In this document: in pieces, positions 1 to 13,100 of the stretch
How the letters are laid out: the number at the start of each line of letters is the position of its first letter
Numbering within the stretch: the first letter of the stretch is position 1
Source: Gymnorhina tibicen
Taxonomy: Eukaryota > Chordata > Aves > Passeriformes > Artamidae
Length of the DNA: 64,000 nt
Assembly: GCA_013399875.1 (NCBI GenBank)
Contig: VXAZ01009320.1
Location: forward strand, 101,633 to 165,632
Direction: 5' to 3'
Translations under genes and position numbers: made by a program
The notes under the pieces: model-generated
What the model was told of the DNA's origin: nothing
What the model saw: only the letters and a program-made list of their open reading frames with translations
Databases searched by the model: none

Positions 1-2848
1 TTTATACCCATATGGAGTCTCTCTCAATACTTTCTCCATTGTGTTGGTGATGCCCTGGCTCAGGGGGAGGTGAATCATGGATGCTAGTCACCCCTTTTTC
101 CTCCTGCTCCTTGTTTTTTCCTTTTCTCAACTCATCCTTAAACTGTTTTCCACAGCTTGCTGCCTACAAAATAGCTAAGAGGAAAATTCTTCTGGGTAAC
201 CTGTGGACACATCTATTTGTACAAGATTTCAGCTGCTTTGAAGGATTTTTTCCTTTTATTAAGGTGGAAAACAGCTCTTGTGGGAAAACTAGAATCTTGC
301 ACATGTAATTAGGAAGGTATGATACTCTATTTCTGGAGATGCACAGTCAAGAGCTGGGAGATTTTGGCACTTACTGAAACAAACAGCTTTTGAACATCTG
401 AAATTACTCCCGAATATATTTTGATTACAGTGTGAGCATGGCAATAAAAGGGTCCCTTGAGAGAGAAAAGGTCTGGATTCAAATATAAATGTTGTTTGGC
501 TGGGAGCTGGTTATCTCCCAAGATGGAGCTGTTAGGTTTCTCATTGATAAACATTTCTATTGGCTTGAGGAAAGAGCCAGAGTCTGCAAACAGGGAGCTG
601 AGCCCTGTTGTAGGCAGAAAAAATAGTTGTTCCCACACTGGTCAGTGGCAAACTCCCTTATAGCCTCCAACATGATTTTGATCCCAGACTCTTTGCATTT
701 TCCCATGCTATTGACTCCTGTTCTTGACTCTGCAGGTATCACTGGTGTGCACTGCGATTCCAGATCCTGGCACTGCCCATCAGTTGAGACATCCCTGATA
801 CCAGTATCAGGTCTGCTAGCAGAGGGACAGGAACTCTTTTATTGCACTGGCTTATGAAGTTCAAGAGGAGCTGGATCTACAACCAGAACTCTTTTCTTCT
901 TCTTTTTAAAGGGGTTATGAAACTTTGTTCTTCTTTTCTGGATAGAAACAGAAGTTTTTCTCTCAATTTTGTGCCTCGTGATGAATGACTGAGTTTGTGG
1001 ATGTAGTCAATACTTGCTATACCCTTGCTAATTCTGCCAGCTGTATCACAAGTGTTTTGATAATTGCATTTTTTTGTTGTTGTTCAAGCCCACTTTTAGG
1101 GCCAAGATTTTTAATATTTTATTAAAAAATAAACACACTGTTACTGACAAAAAGCTGTAAATGGGAAGTCAGATGCCCTTGAAGTCTCAGTACTGTCCCC
1201 CAAACTGCACAGTCTCTATTTTTTACTTTCATAAATTTTAGAACAATCTGATGATTTTGAATCTTTGGCACTGACAAGGCTGGAATTACATTAGTCTTTT
1301 AGAGCTTTGGGGATTTTATGAATGTTCTCAAACTGCAAAACAGTTCCCCCATCCATAATGTGACTACAGTTCATAAAAGAAAAAAAAATCCATTAACATT
1401 AATGAGGCAGTTAAATATAAAAAATAAAGCCCCACTATAAGAAAATCTCTAAAAATTATATAGCTGTTTTTAATGCTACTAGTCACTCAGCCGCTGTTGT
1501 GGAAATTCAGTGTTCTTTTGTAAAGCTAGAATCGCAGCACTGCAGAATAACCGAAGATGAGCCTTGCCCTCTGTTCCCTCAAAGTTGTCTTTATAGGGGA
1601 AAAACAAACAAACAAACAAACACACAAAACCCACAAAAAAACCACACACACAAAACGCAAACAAAAAGAAAGGAAAGGGTTTGACCTCTAATTAACTTCA
1701 GCAGTTTCTCTCTTCACAAAAGTGAATGGATTATCCAATATATTGCTCAGCTTCTTCATCCATCAGAGACAAATCTGCCTTCTGCCTCTTGAACATTTTT
1801 GGGAAATGCTATGTGGAGATAAGGTAAAAATTAGAGAACACAGCAGTGATACCACTTTCTACACTCTAACACAAAGCATAGCCTCTGATACAGTCAGCAA
1901 TTAAATGGCTTCAGTTGGTCTGCAAACTTACAGCACTCTGACTCTCTGGATCACTTGTTTACCTACATCCATCTCTATAAGTAGCATAGAGAAACGTATA
2001 AAGTTTATCCAGGTTAGTAACAGACATAAAGTCAAGCACACAGGAAAACTACGAAAGGGCTGGGGCAGAGTTCAGAGCCAACTGAAATGACTTTGCCTTT
2101 GAGAAACAAGGCATGCATATCTAATAGCAAAAATAGGGTAGCCTAGCAAAATGAAATATGTATAGGTATATATATGCAGTCTCATGCTAAAAATTAATTT
2201 GTCTTGCAAAGGGTAAGCACTGTTCAAAAGTACTTTGAAAAAATTACTAACAACCTCAGATAGAGGTTGCTGTCAAATAGAATAGAACTAACTGTGATTG
2301 AGGTCTGTAGCAGTAATTGATACAAACATTGACATTAATGCTGAGATACTTACATGGAAGAATTCAGCACCTCATAAACCTCTTTCCATGCAAAAACTGA
2401 CCTTTTAAGCTAATGACAGTGTTGCTTGTCTCTTGCATGGGAACTCAGCATGTCCAGCACTGCTTTCTACCCAACTGCTAGAATGAACCCCTTTTCATCC
2501 TTTTTCTACATCTTTTTTAGGACAGTTGTAGCTCATGATAATGATAAAACAATAACAAAATGGAAAACCATTACATCTTTAATCAATAAAATGTCCTTTC
2601 CTGAGTCTTGTCTGAATAGTTTGTGCTAGAAATTGGCTGAGATCACTGCAAATCAGTATAATAAAATGATGTTGACCAGTTTCTTTGTACAAAATGAAGC
2701 AATAAAGAGCTTTTCTGTTAACTTTATGTTTTTATTGATAGATACCATGCTCGAGACCACACACGTTACCATTATATATGACAAAAAACATAGCTGTTTC
2801 AACAGACAAAAGTTAAAGTGCAGTTGATTCATTGGCTCCTTTAAGAGG
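1..2848. other. 5' flank of NOX3, distal part
   Basis: I see no gene here. Open frames are short and show no family resemblance. The only clear structure is a CA/A-rich stretch at about 1599-1672 based on repeated caaa units. In human the side upstream of NOX3 is a long gene-poor region before ARID1B, which would fit. Confidence 0.5.
1599..1672. repeat. (CAAA)n / CA-rich simple repeat
   Basis: Five or so caaa units followed by degenerate cacacaaaaccc tracts. A low-complexity sequence with no sign of coding use. Confidence 0.8.
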
Positions 2849-3150
2849 ACTGGCATCTGGACCACATGCACTTCAAAGTCAAATGCTGTACAGAGATGTG
2901 CTGCTTTGAAGTACAGCTGCTGATCCAGACAAATTTTGGAGCCTAAACCAGCATATGAATCTGCTGTACTCTGAAAAAAAAATCTATTTCAGATGCCAGT
3001 TTTAACTCAGTTTAGAAAATTGCTGTCTGGATCGGCTGAACTTCAAAGCCGAACATCGCAGTGCTGCATTTCCCTTTGAAGTACAGCTAATCCAGATAGT
3101 GGATTTTCTCTCCCTCCTTTTTTTTTTAAGTAGTTAAAATTGGCATCTGA
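2849..3150. repeat. Pair of related foldback (hairpin) sequences
   Basis: Two diverged copies of one foldback lie side by side. Copy 1 pairs 2856-2878 with 2904-2929 around a 25-nt loop. Copy 2 pairs 3023-3048 with 3074-3099, also with a 25-nt loop, and extends through 3014-3020 with 3103-3109. All four arms contain ACTTCAAAG or its reverse complement and TCTGGA or its reverse complement. Copy 2 sits inside an outer inverted repeat, 2989-3007 with 3132-3150, identical at 18 of 19 positions. A further ACTGGCATCTG at 2849 matches that outer arm. This could be a small non-autonomous DNA transposon or hairpin RNA precursors; the sequence alone does not decide. Confidence 0.75.
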
Positions 3151-4141
3151 CCTTACTAGTATTTCTCTTTACCATCTGCACATTCTTCTTCCCTTCTCCC
3201 TTATTTCCTTGTCTTTTGACCTCTGAAAAATACAGCAAGATTCATTGTCTAGTTAGCTCCTGCGTTACCAAAGCTACGATAAAGGGGGTGGTTGTGAGGA
3301 CAGCCTATATCAAGTTACATAATGGACAGTGGCCAATTACTGCACATGGCTTGTCATAAAGTTTGTTAAATAATACTTAATTTTACCATCCAAGAAAAAC
3401 AAAGCTCAAGGCAAATCCCTTGTAAATGTTCACAATCAAATCATTGTTGTTAACAACATTCTCACAGTTCTGCTAACTCATATTAACAACCATTAGCACT
3501 GGTTTAAAAAGTAGCTGAGCTTGATAGCATTTCAACTTTAAGAAATTTTCAATTATTTTGTCACAGAAATGTCTCCTTCACAGGCAAGTCAGGAAAGCCT
3601 TAAGGAAATGGTTTTACTAGAGAAAGAACGAGATTACCACAGGCAGAATTTGCACAGCTTCTGGCAAGGGGAACCAAGGGTAAATGCAGTGCCCTCACCA
3701 GGACACACTCCCATATTATACACATATAAGGGATGCTGCCGTTTGCAACTGAATTAAAAGACGAATCATGAAGAAATGTTGCACCTTGTTCAAACGGCAA
3801 AAACAAAGCAAAAAACCCCCACCCAAACACATGCTAGTACAAGAGGACAATTTAATGACAGCATCTCTCATTTGCCGAGAAATGACTCTGAGAGAGAAAG
3901 GACTGGACAATGACCAGCATTTTATTTACACAGATCATGAGACATGTCACTCGGGCAATCTGCTCTTGTCAGGCAGTCTTTAATTAGAAAATTCCTAGAG
4001 AGAACTCATGCTCCCACTAGGTGCTTATTAAAAACTAAAGACAAAAGGAGTTAGTAGAAAAGCCCAAGGAATGGACAGAGAACTCAGGTTACACTGAAAG
4101 GCAAGAGTCAGCTGCTGCTAGCATAGGGAGAGGCACTCAGG
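3151..4141. other. 5' flank of NOX3, proximal part
   Basis: This stretch should hold the NOX3 promoter and 5' untranslated region. I could not identify a transcription start, a convincing TATA box or a CpG island. It is AT-rich with no recognisable repeat. Confidence 0.4.
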
Positions 4142-4186
4142 ATGGGATGCTGGATTTTGAATGAAAAACTCTCAGTGCTGTTATTA
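4142..4186 (+). CDS. NOX3: NOX3 coding exon 1
   Basis: Encodes residues 1-15, [15 protein letters not shown], and is followed by the donor gtgagt. It ends in phase 0. It is too short for an ORF scan and was found from the MGCWILNE start shared with mammalian NOX3. NOX2 also has a first exon of about 15 codons ending at the same place. Any 5' untranslated exon cannot be seen. Confidence 0.92.
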
Positions 4187-7100
4187 GTGAGTATTTTTAG
4201 CATTAAAAAATCTAATTGGATATATATAAATATTTTAAGCTTGTTTAAAAGACATTTTATGGTTTGCTTACAGTAATACTCCCAAGCTTAATGTAAAACT
4301 TGCTATAAAATATTCAGCAGCCTTTTTATAACTAGTCTTAAAAACAATTTAAAGTCTTAGTGTTTTATTTTTAATTATTTTTAAGTCCATGTACTTTAGT
4401 CCTCAGATAAGGGGAGCAGAGGTTTGCAATTCTAATTGAAATTATATTTTGAATTCTTTTTTAGACAGTTTCGTGAATTGTGTATGGGGAGAAGAGAAAG
4501 GAATTTTCTTAGCTCCTACTTCCCTCCATTTCTGTGATTTTTTAATTTTAGCATTTACTGCCTTTTTAGAGAGCAGGTCAGGGCCTGTGCTTAAGAGGAA
4601 GTTTACCATGACACAGTAAACATCATTTTTATCCTCTACTGGGGACCTGGGGGCAGGACTGTAACCCTGCATTTGCTAAAAGATAGCCTCATTCCAGTGG
4701 GCGTTTTTGATTTCTATCATCTGTGATCAAGAACTGCATTGCACACTGAGTTTGAAACATCTCTCAGATTCTCTTAAAACTATAACCATAACTAGTTTTA
4801 TATGCATTAAAAAGTACTGTAAATGGCACTAATCTGTAGCCTCTCTGCTTTGTAGCTGGTGTGGCTGGGACTGAACTTCTATTTGTTTATTGATACCTTC
4901 CACTGGTATGAAGATGACAATGCTTACATTTATACACGGATTATGCTGGGAGTAAGTATGAGATTGATTGTTAAAGGGCTTCGCAAGAAGAATGTATTCG
5001 TAGTCTGATTTTATTTACATCCTTCATAAAACTTTTGATGCTTCAACAGTAATTTTCCCATCTAAGAGTATTATATTAATATAGTATTTTCTCTCTTTTG
5101 CTCTCCCTCTACCAAGCTTGTAATTTAATTTCTTTATGCTGTTATATGTACAGTCAACCCTGGCTTGGGCAAGAGCTTCTGCAACGTGCCTTAATTTTAA
5201 CTGCATGCTAATCCTGTTACCAGTCTGTAGAAACCTTATTTCATTCTTAAGAGGAGCAAGCATTGTAAGTACCATTTCTCAAATAGCCATATTATCCTCT
5301 CTTTTTTATTTCTGTAGTTCAGCAGTATTATCCATATCAAACATTTTCCAAGGAATTTTAATTTTTGATAGAGAAGCCTGTACACTATTGCCTAGTTATT
5401 ACCATTTAAATTGTCAGTATTCATGACTGAAGAGAAACAAATGACTTGTTTAACACAGTGCTCTAAATGCAACACTGATTTTGGCAGCTGCTGCATAGCA
5501 TGGTGTCATGAAGAGAAAAGTGAGAAGCTACAAAAAAAAGGGACATAATAATGCGACTTGGCCAAATGGAGAAAATTCATATCCATCATGTGTATTCTCT
5601 GTAGCTGCAAAGTGAAAATTGGAGAAATAAAATGTTCATATAGATAAAAAGGTTCTAAAGATAATAATAACATGTTTAAACACTTCAGTCTGAGTGGCCA
5701 CCATTCAGGTCTTCATTTGAGGTAAACGCAGTTTTGTAACAGAGTGGTCATTTGCTCAGAGGCATTTACATGAACCTTGGAATCATGCATAGGAAGCACT
5801 TAAGGCTTTAGCTCTATTAGCTACAACTTCAACTTGCACTGAATTATTGTATTCAGACCAATTCCAATGCCACATGTTTGGGTAAAAAATCACTGATCTC
5901 TTCATGACTCCAAGAACAACAGGAATTTAGAAATGGTACGATAGTTATTTTATAGTAAGCTGGTTCTTATTTCAGTTCTGCCTGTTTTTTGTTTTCTTGA
6001 TTGTTAGGCTTAGATGTTAAGCAGTCTTTAGGATAGGAATCAACACATATAATTTTTTGAGTTCAGGAGCTGAACATTTACAAAAAAAAAGAAAAGGTAT
6101 TTTGGCCCTCTGAATCAGTTTGTGAATTAGCACAGAATATATGCATGCCCACTTAGATGCTGAGTAAGAACTCAGAGAACTGGAACTCTTCTCACAGATA
6201 ATATTTTGCTCTTCTGGACAAAATTCTGCTCTTGAGGAGCATGGTACAGAGCAACTTGACTGGCTCCAGCATGGCCAGCACCAGGCTGGATCCCATGACT
6301 CTCCAAGGAGGTGCCGTGTATTGACATCACACCCTGTGGTGCTCCAGATTTTTGGAAGACTTACTAGTTGGAAAACAACATGGATACATGCCAGGATCTT
6401 TGTCATGGTGCCATGCCAGGTCATGTGAGCAATCCAGACACCCACACCACCACTCAGAGACTGAATTCTGTCCATGAGTGCTGTCTGGGTTCCAGCAGAG
6501 CGTGTTAATTTTGGCTCAGTGCAGCCGGCCGCTGGCCCCAGGCTGGCTCTGCGCAGGGGCACCCAGCTGGCCGTGAGCACACCGCTGCCGAGCCCTTCCA
6601 GTAATGGGACCACGGCTCAGTAACACATCAGCATGCAGCCACCTGAGGTCTAGACAGCCTCACCCTCCTGGGGTGTGCATTTCCTGAAAGCAGAGAAAAT
6701 GTTTTCATTGCAAGCTGGCTTTGCCAGCACTTCAGCTGTGCTCATGCAGCTAAAGCTAAGCTCGCAAGGCAGTGGTGGCCCAGCCTGGTGTCCTTCTACC
6801 AGCAAATGAGTTAATGTCAGCTCAGATAAACCACTCACAAATCACAGCTAAGTGTACCAGAGCTTTATCAAACCCCTTTTTGAGCCCCTATACAGGCTGA
6901 ATAGCTTCAGAAACCCTGGAGTGTCACTCAGGAAAGTTACTTGAGTCCTAAAACTAACCCAAAGCTTCTACTGAATTTCTTCAGCATTCCATTTTCAAAT
7001 GTACTGAACTCTTCTCCTCTCCAAAATATGAGTTGTAAACACCAGTAGCAATGATATAAAACAAGTTCTGCTTTTTCACCAAGTACTGTGGAGGAGCACT

Positions 7101-10100
7101 GAGGAGACAGCTTGACAAAAACATCACATTTCACAAGATGGTTGCCTATGGAATAGCGTTAAATGCAAGTAAGCTTTTCTTGGTTTTATTTTTTTCTTCT
7201 TTGCCTTTGAACTGTTTTGAATTTCGCAATGATCCTGCCTAATGCTGTAATCCCCATCAGCTCTGAGACGTGATATTTTAGTGCAATCATTTGTTGACTG
7301 CAGCTTTAAATATGTGTAGGAGTCCCATTGATTAACCATTTATAATCTTTTTTGCTTGAGAAGAGTTTGACTGTTAAAGCAAAAAACTTTCAATCTGAAT
7401 AGTAAACACCAGTTGCCACTTAGTTAATCTGACCAATTCGTGTGCTCTTAAAATTTAGTGTAAATAACTTTCACTGAATCCCTGAGGGTAGATGTTTGAG
7501 GAGATGACACAACGTTACTGTCTGATTCTGTAAGGAAATTATGCTTATGAGCCACACCACACATCTTCCCACCAATACATCTTCACTAATTTTTCAACCA
7601 GGTAATAAATTTAATCTGAATTTGAGAGAGGCAGGTGTCTCAAAAACAATGGATTCCTAAATATTTCTTTTAAGTAGGTGACTGATCCAGGAAACTAATG
7701 GCCTCCTTGAGGGAAAAACAGCATCTTGAGATCAAAATTTATCTGTTCTGCTGGTTCTAGTGACTTACTGAGCTGTTTGTTCACCTGGCTGGGGAAAAGA
7801 CATGGCACCTTCCTGTTCTCTAAATAGTAAAAGGACCTGGAGAAGACTGTAGGAATTCAGAGGACATGAGGGGAACAGGAGATAGCTTGAGGAAAAGGGA
7901 TGTACAGAGAGGAATGAGCAAAAGCCACTGTGTAGAAGGAGGACATGAGCACACAGAGATGGAGAGGTATCTGAGACAGATAGTTCTCTTAGAAAATGTG
8001 AAGGAGACAGAGGAATTAATCAGGGCTCTTTGCAAGCATAAGACATTGCAGGGCAACAGTTCTACCCCCGGGCTGTCAGGGTGCATTCTGGTCCCAATAT
8101 CTTTTTCAGCCTGCATGAGGGAGCTGCTTTTGCATGTACAGGCTGTTAATGTCCTCATGCAGTGACACAAGGACATGAAGTCAGGACCGCCAACAGGAAC
8201 CAATAGCTAAAGTTTGTCTTCTGTATGTCATGCTAAAGAATTCAGGCGGGAAGGCTACAGGATGCAAACATGCATCTTACAGAGTATTATGATGAATTAC
8301 TTATTGGTCATGTCCACTCATTCATCAGAGTTCAGTTTTACCACAGAACAGATTCCTACAGAGTGCAACATTGCTTCTTTAATTAAGAAATCAACCCAGG
8401 AATATAAATCAGCCAACCTTACTTTCTGTATAATAGGTCATGTTCCAAAAAGAAAGCAAAACTGCACAGTCAAACCTTTTATGTTTTTGGTTTTTACATA
8501 AATACTAAAATGTTTGCTAGTGCATTAAAGTCGTCAGTTTGGGAAGTGCAAGTCTATCAGAAAAGTGATTACTTTAATGGCTTTGCTAATTTCAAGGAAA
8601 AAGACACAGAAGCCAATGTGAAATGACAGAAAGCATGATCATATAATTCTCATTTAAATCACTCTCTAGGGCGAAATTTCGCCTGTGGAATTTCTAGGGC
8701 GCAATTTCGCCCTAGAGAGTTGTTATTTGAGTGGGTTGATTTTTTTTTCTAGAATATAAAATGGAAAAATAGCTTATGAGATATTTGAGAAAGAAAACAC
8801 AATATGGGGAAGTCTAATGAACAAAACATGACAACATCTGAATTCCTGCTTCCTTAACAGTCAAGTGAGAAATATCTATCATATTTGGAAAAAACACTAC
8901 ATCACTGTATAGTCAGACTTTCATGAAGAATGGCCAGAAACTCAATTGCCTGAAATTCAATTTTAAGTTCATAGAAATATAAAATCTACAGAACACATTG
9001 TGACAGAAAAGCAACATTTCGGAGTGGTACCCACAAGCACACTGAATCCTTTTTAATAAAATCTAATAGTGTTAAAATGATGTGTAAATAGATGCCATTT
9101 TCCTCTCAACTGACACATTAGTTATCCTAGTACTACTTATATTGCCTTTTATTACACAAAAACATAGTCAACTCCTATTAGTCTATTGCAATTTAGTAAT
9201 TCTTAGTTAAATGGATGTTCTCCCTTGTATGATCAATAGCCTAAATGTGGCAGCAAGAAGTTAAACCAATTTGAAGATCAGATCCGTAAGCTTAGCCTCA
9301 CAATATAAAACTGTGAACTCCTTTATTATTAAAGTAACATGTATTCATCTTGGCTTCCCAGGTGGTGTTATTCCAGCATATTTATTTAATAGTGTGCTAA
9401 AAATAGTCAGTGCAACATTAGTATTGTCTGGCTTCTAACAGGCAGCTAGCTCAGCTGAGGTGTGCCTGGCCTTGGAAAAAGTACATCTGTGCCTTTAATT
9501 TTTCATCAGCTCTAATACAAATTCAAGAGCAGGCATTAATTGGTCAGCTCATAAAGGGATATAATTAGAGACTAGTGGAAGAGGGAAGTTGGAGGAAAGA
9601 GAGAGAGTAAACAATGCTATCTATAATCAAGGGCATCATTGAAAATTCAGTAAAGGGAATTCTGCTTAGTTTGGCTTCCTGCGTTCTGCATGCCTGTCTG
9701 TGATAAGAGCTGTCTGGGAGTTATTCAGCCACTAATAAATCTTCCTTATAGACCTGTAACTCTGCTAGAATAAAATCAGAGTTTCATGCACTCTCAGTTT
9801 GATCAGTGCAAATAATTCTGTGCTTTCTAATGGAAAACAGACTTTTCAGTTGAGAGACAGTGGCTTGAAACTTTAAGACACTACAAGAGATAGTAAATAA
9901 TGTTTTCTACAACACCCACTTCTTACTATATTGTTTTTACCCTCTCAAAAAAGCACATTCATACATTTTCTGAAGTGGGGAGTATTGGAGGGATTTTTTT
10001 TTCTTACTTTGATATGTCGTGCTTATCTTAAAGAACAAATTACTTGCATTGTTTTGGTGTTTGCAGAAAGGTTATATAGATATTTTGCTCCAACAATTTT

Positions 10101-13100
10101 GAATTATGATATTAATAAAATTTAAGCAATTAAGGGAAAATAGGGGAAGGACAGCAAGGTTGTTCAGAGTTAGACTGTTTGAAATAGTGGTTCCTGCTCC
10201 TTAAAAATTCCAGCAGTGTGATTTTCTTTAAAAACATGCAAAATGCAGAAAGAAGTATGGTAATGCCAGGTGTGTTTGGCTTCTGAAAAATCTGTAGCTA
10301 AAAATACTAGGAAACCTTTCCATTTTCAACCACTATTTGGTAGACTATGTGAATGGCTTTGGTGACCAGAGTGACATTTTTGTGTAAGCGATTAAGTTTT
10401 CAGGGAAGCAGATGTTTATCTTCAAAAGAGGTTTAGCTGATATCTCAGTGTTGTACTTCCAGAAATTACAGAAAATCAAACTTCCATTAAACTTCTTTTT
10501 TTTTTCCAGTCAGATTGTTTAAATCCAGACTTACTGCAAGTACTAGGAAGGAAACGATATTAAATTGAAGATTATAGGCTTCCAGCTAAGATAAAAAATG
10601 GTCCAAGTCATGTTCCTCTTTGATGTTTATAACCATTCTTAAAAACAAAATACAATGCAAGCACGTGTGTGGTCACTATTTTAATTTTTATACAACCCAC
10701 ACCTTTTTAGTCCACAAAGACAGCATGAAGTTGAATTAAGGGTTCTGTGTAACAGCGGGTGGCAAAAAGAACCCCAGGCTTGGTCAAGTGCAGAATTCTC
10801 CATGCCTGGGTTATCTGCCTGCAAAGTTGTTGTCTTCGCTGTGGGCAGAAAGACCAGGATTTGACCCTTTGACTTTATCATGATAGGCTGGTTAAAAAAA
10901 ATGTTTAACTGCCAGCAGCAAGCTCCAATTTGATTATTATCCTGTACAAGCATGCAGAAAAAGAGAGAGTGAAATCTTGTCCTCAGATAAACACATGAAA
11001 TTTCTGTTTAGTTCAATGAGAGTCGTGCATGCTTCACTGAAGGCACAATTGGCTGAATAAGACTAGCTAAATTGACCATACTTTCAAGATAATTTAATTA
11101 CATCTCTTTGTATTTAAGGATATGTACAGTAAACACCATGCTCTAATAGCAACCCTTTTCCTCCCTCTCTCCTTCCAATAAAACCTTTTATTTGATCTCA
11201 GAGGTGGACTAGATAGAACGTCTCAGGGTCAAATACAAATTAATGTATGTTAAGTGCTTCAGAGGTTCCAGATGTCATTAAAAACAACAGTCAAAATCCT
11301 TCAGTCTTCATGAAGTGTTATGAAAAAGATCTTTGTTTAAAAGATTGGATGATTTATTCCATATGCTGTATTTGGACATGCAGACTGAGGAAAAAAATGA
11401 ACTGAAAATCCTGAGATGTAGTCCCTTAAACTTTGCCCTCATGGTTAACTTAGATAAGTGGTGCAGAGGAAAAAACTACCAACTGTGGTAAGCTCAGATT
11501 TCAGAAATCTGCATATTAACTTTGGAATTGCTTAGTAAATCCTATACACTGCAGATGCAAAGACCTTCAGAAAATGCACTTCAGGGATGTAAAATATTTT
11601 AGTTAATGGCAATGTGTTCAGTGCCAGACTTTTTATTCTGCTACAACTATTATACATTAAATGAACCACACTGAAAATGGAATTAGATCTTTGCATTACT
11701 CTTACCATCCAGCTATAATTCATTTTTAGATTGCATCATTTTTTGCTAGCAGCACAAAAAAACCATCAGAAGTATTAATCTAATAACACTCCAGGCAATA
11801 TGTAAGATCATGGGAGACTCAGGTAAACCAACATATTCAGTACATCATTAATTTGACTGTTAATATTTTTCAATGTATCATTATGCTCTGTACATTAACA
11901 TTTACCACAGAATAGCTTGCAGAAAAAAAAAATCCCAACAACAACAACTCTCCTGTTCATTCTGGAAGTCTTCTACACTTGTAATATCCTCTACCTGTCA
12001 GATGAAAGCTGGAGAGGATGTCACCCAGAAGGGAAGATGTGTTAGATCCCAAAGAAGAAGGTATGTTTACGTTTCCATTGACAGAAACATAGGGAAACAG
12101 AACAATATGCAGATGGAAAAGACAGTGTCCTCTAATAGCCTGCAGGAAAATCTTACTGGGCTAGGTTCCCAGAAGTGGATCTCTTCTTCCAGGGGAAAGT
12201 TGCAACATAAGTACTCTTCATCAAACCAGAGTCTCAAGACCTTCTTGAAAAGCTATATCCATTCAATCAGGGTTTTTTTCTGTCTAAGACTAAAAATACT
12301 CTGTTAGGAAATGTGGACCTCTGTCTGTCTGGAGAAAACCAGCACTTCATTTCACTCTCAACACTCAGCATTTACCAGATAGCATTAGATATCCTGTCAC
12401 TGCCAACATGACTACAACTTTTACAAATCACGTGGAATCCTGCACTTTGGGGAAAGTACAAGATTTTGTAGCCTTCTAAACTACAGAAATGTCATCATTT
12501 CATGAGAATACTTTATAGTCTGCAGTATCACTTTAAAAAAATCTATTGTTTTCAAGGTGAAAGGGAGAAAGCGTCTTTTGCTATGAACACATATTCAAAC
12601 CTCCAGAATTAGTCAATGTTGCTATTCTAAATGAGCAAAGATAATCCAAAACCTGCAGCTGAAAGGCTGCAGGCAAGCTTTGGTAAAACAGCACTATGGA
12701 TCCTAGCTGTGTGAAACTCTCATGGTCCCTAGGCTATGGGGACTATTACGTTGTACCAGAGTTATAAAGAGCATCCTGTAGGTATAGAAGGCAAGAGGCC
12801 TAAGTTACAGTAATCACTAGTAGATGCCAAAATGAAACTGCTTAGTAGAAGTCTACAATGAGTAGAGACTCATTGTCAAGGTTTTCCATCCTTTGAAAGT
12901 TTTCTTTCCTTGTTCCCTTAGCCCATACCAGACAATGTGCAGCATGTAACTCCACAACTCACCAAAGACAGCAGTCTGTTACCCCACACTCCTGTCCTAT
13001 GAGTGAGCTCTTTTAGATGTCAAAGAAATCAGATCCTCAACAAGCAGTGACTTGGTTCCCTTCCAGCTGGATCAGATAACATCCTTACCAGGCCAACACA

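Noticed and set aside
7820..8203. 127-codon open frame on - strand
   Set aside because: Overlaps another open frame on the opposite strand, no recognisable domain, lies within intron 4.
8662..8719. CRISPR-like or bacterial terminator-like hairpin
   Set aside because: The setting is a vertebrate intron, there is only one unit and no spacers; a foldback element explains it.
11873..12307. 144-codon open frame on + strand in intron 4
   Set aside because: Low-complexity, A-rich translation with no family resemblance, inside an intron, and no splice or promoter context.
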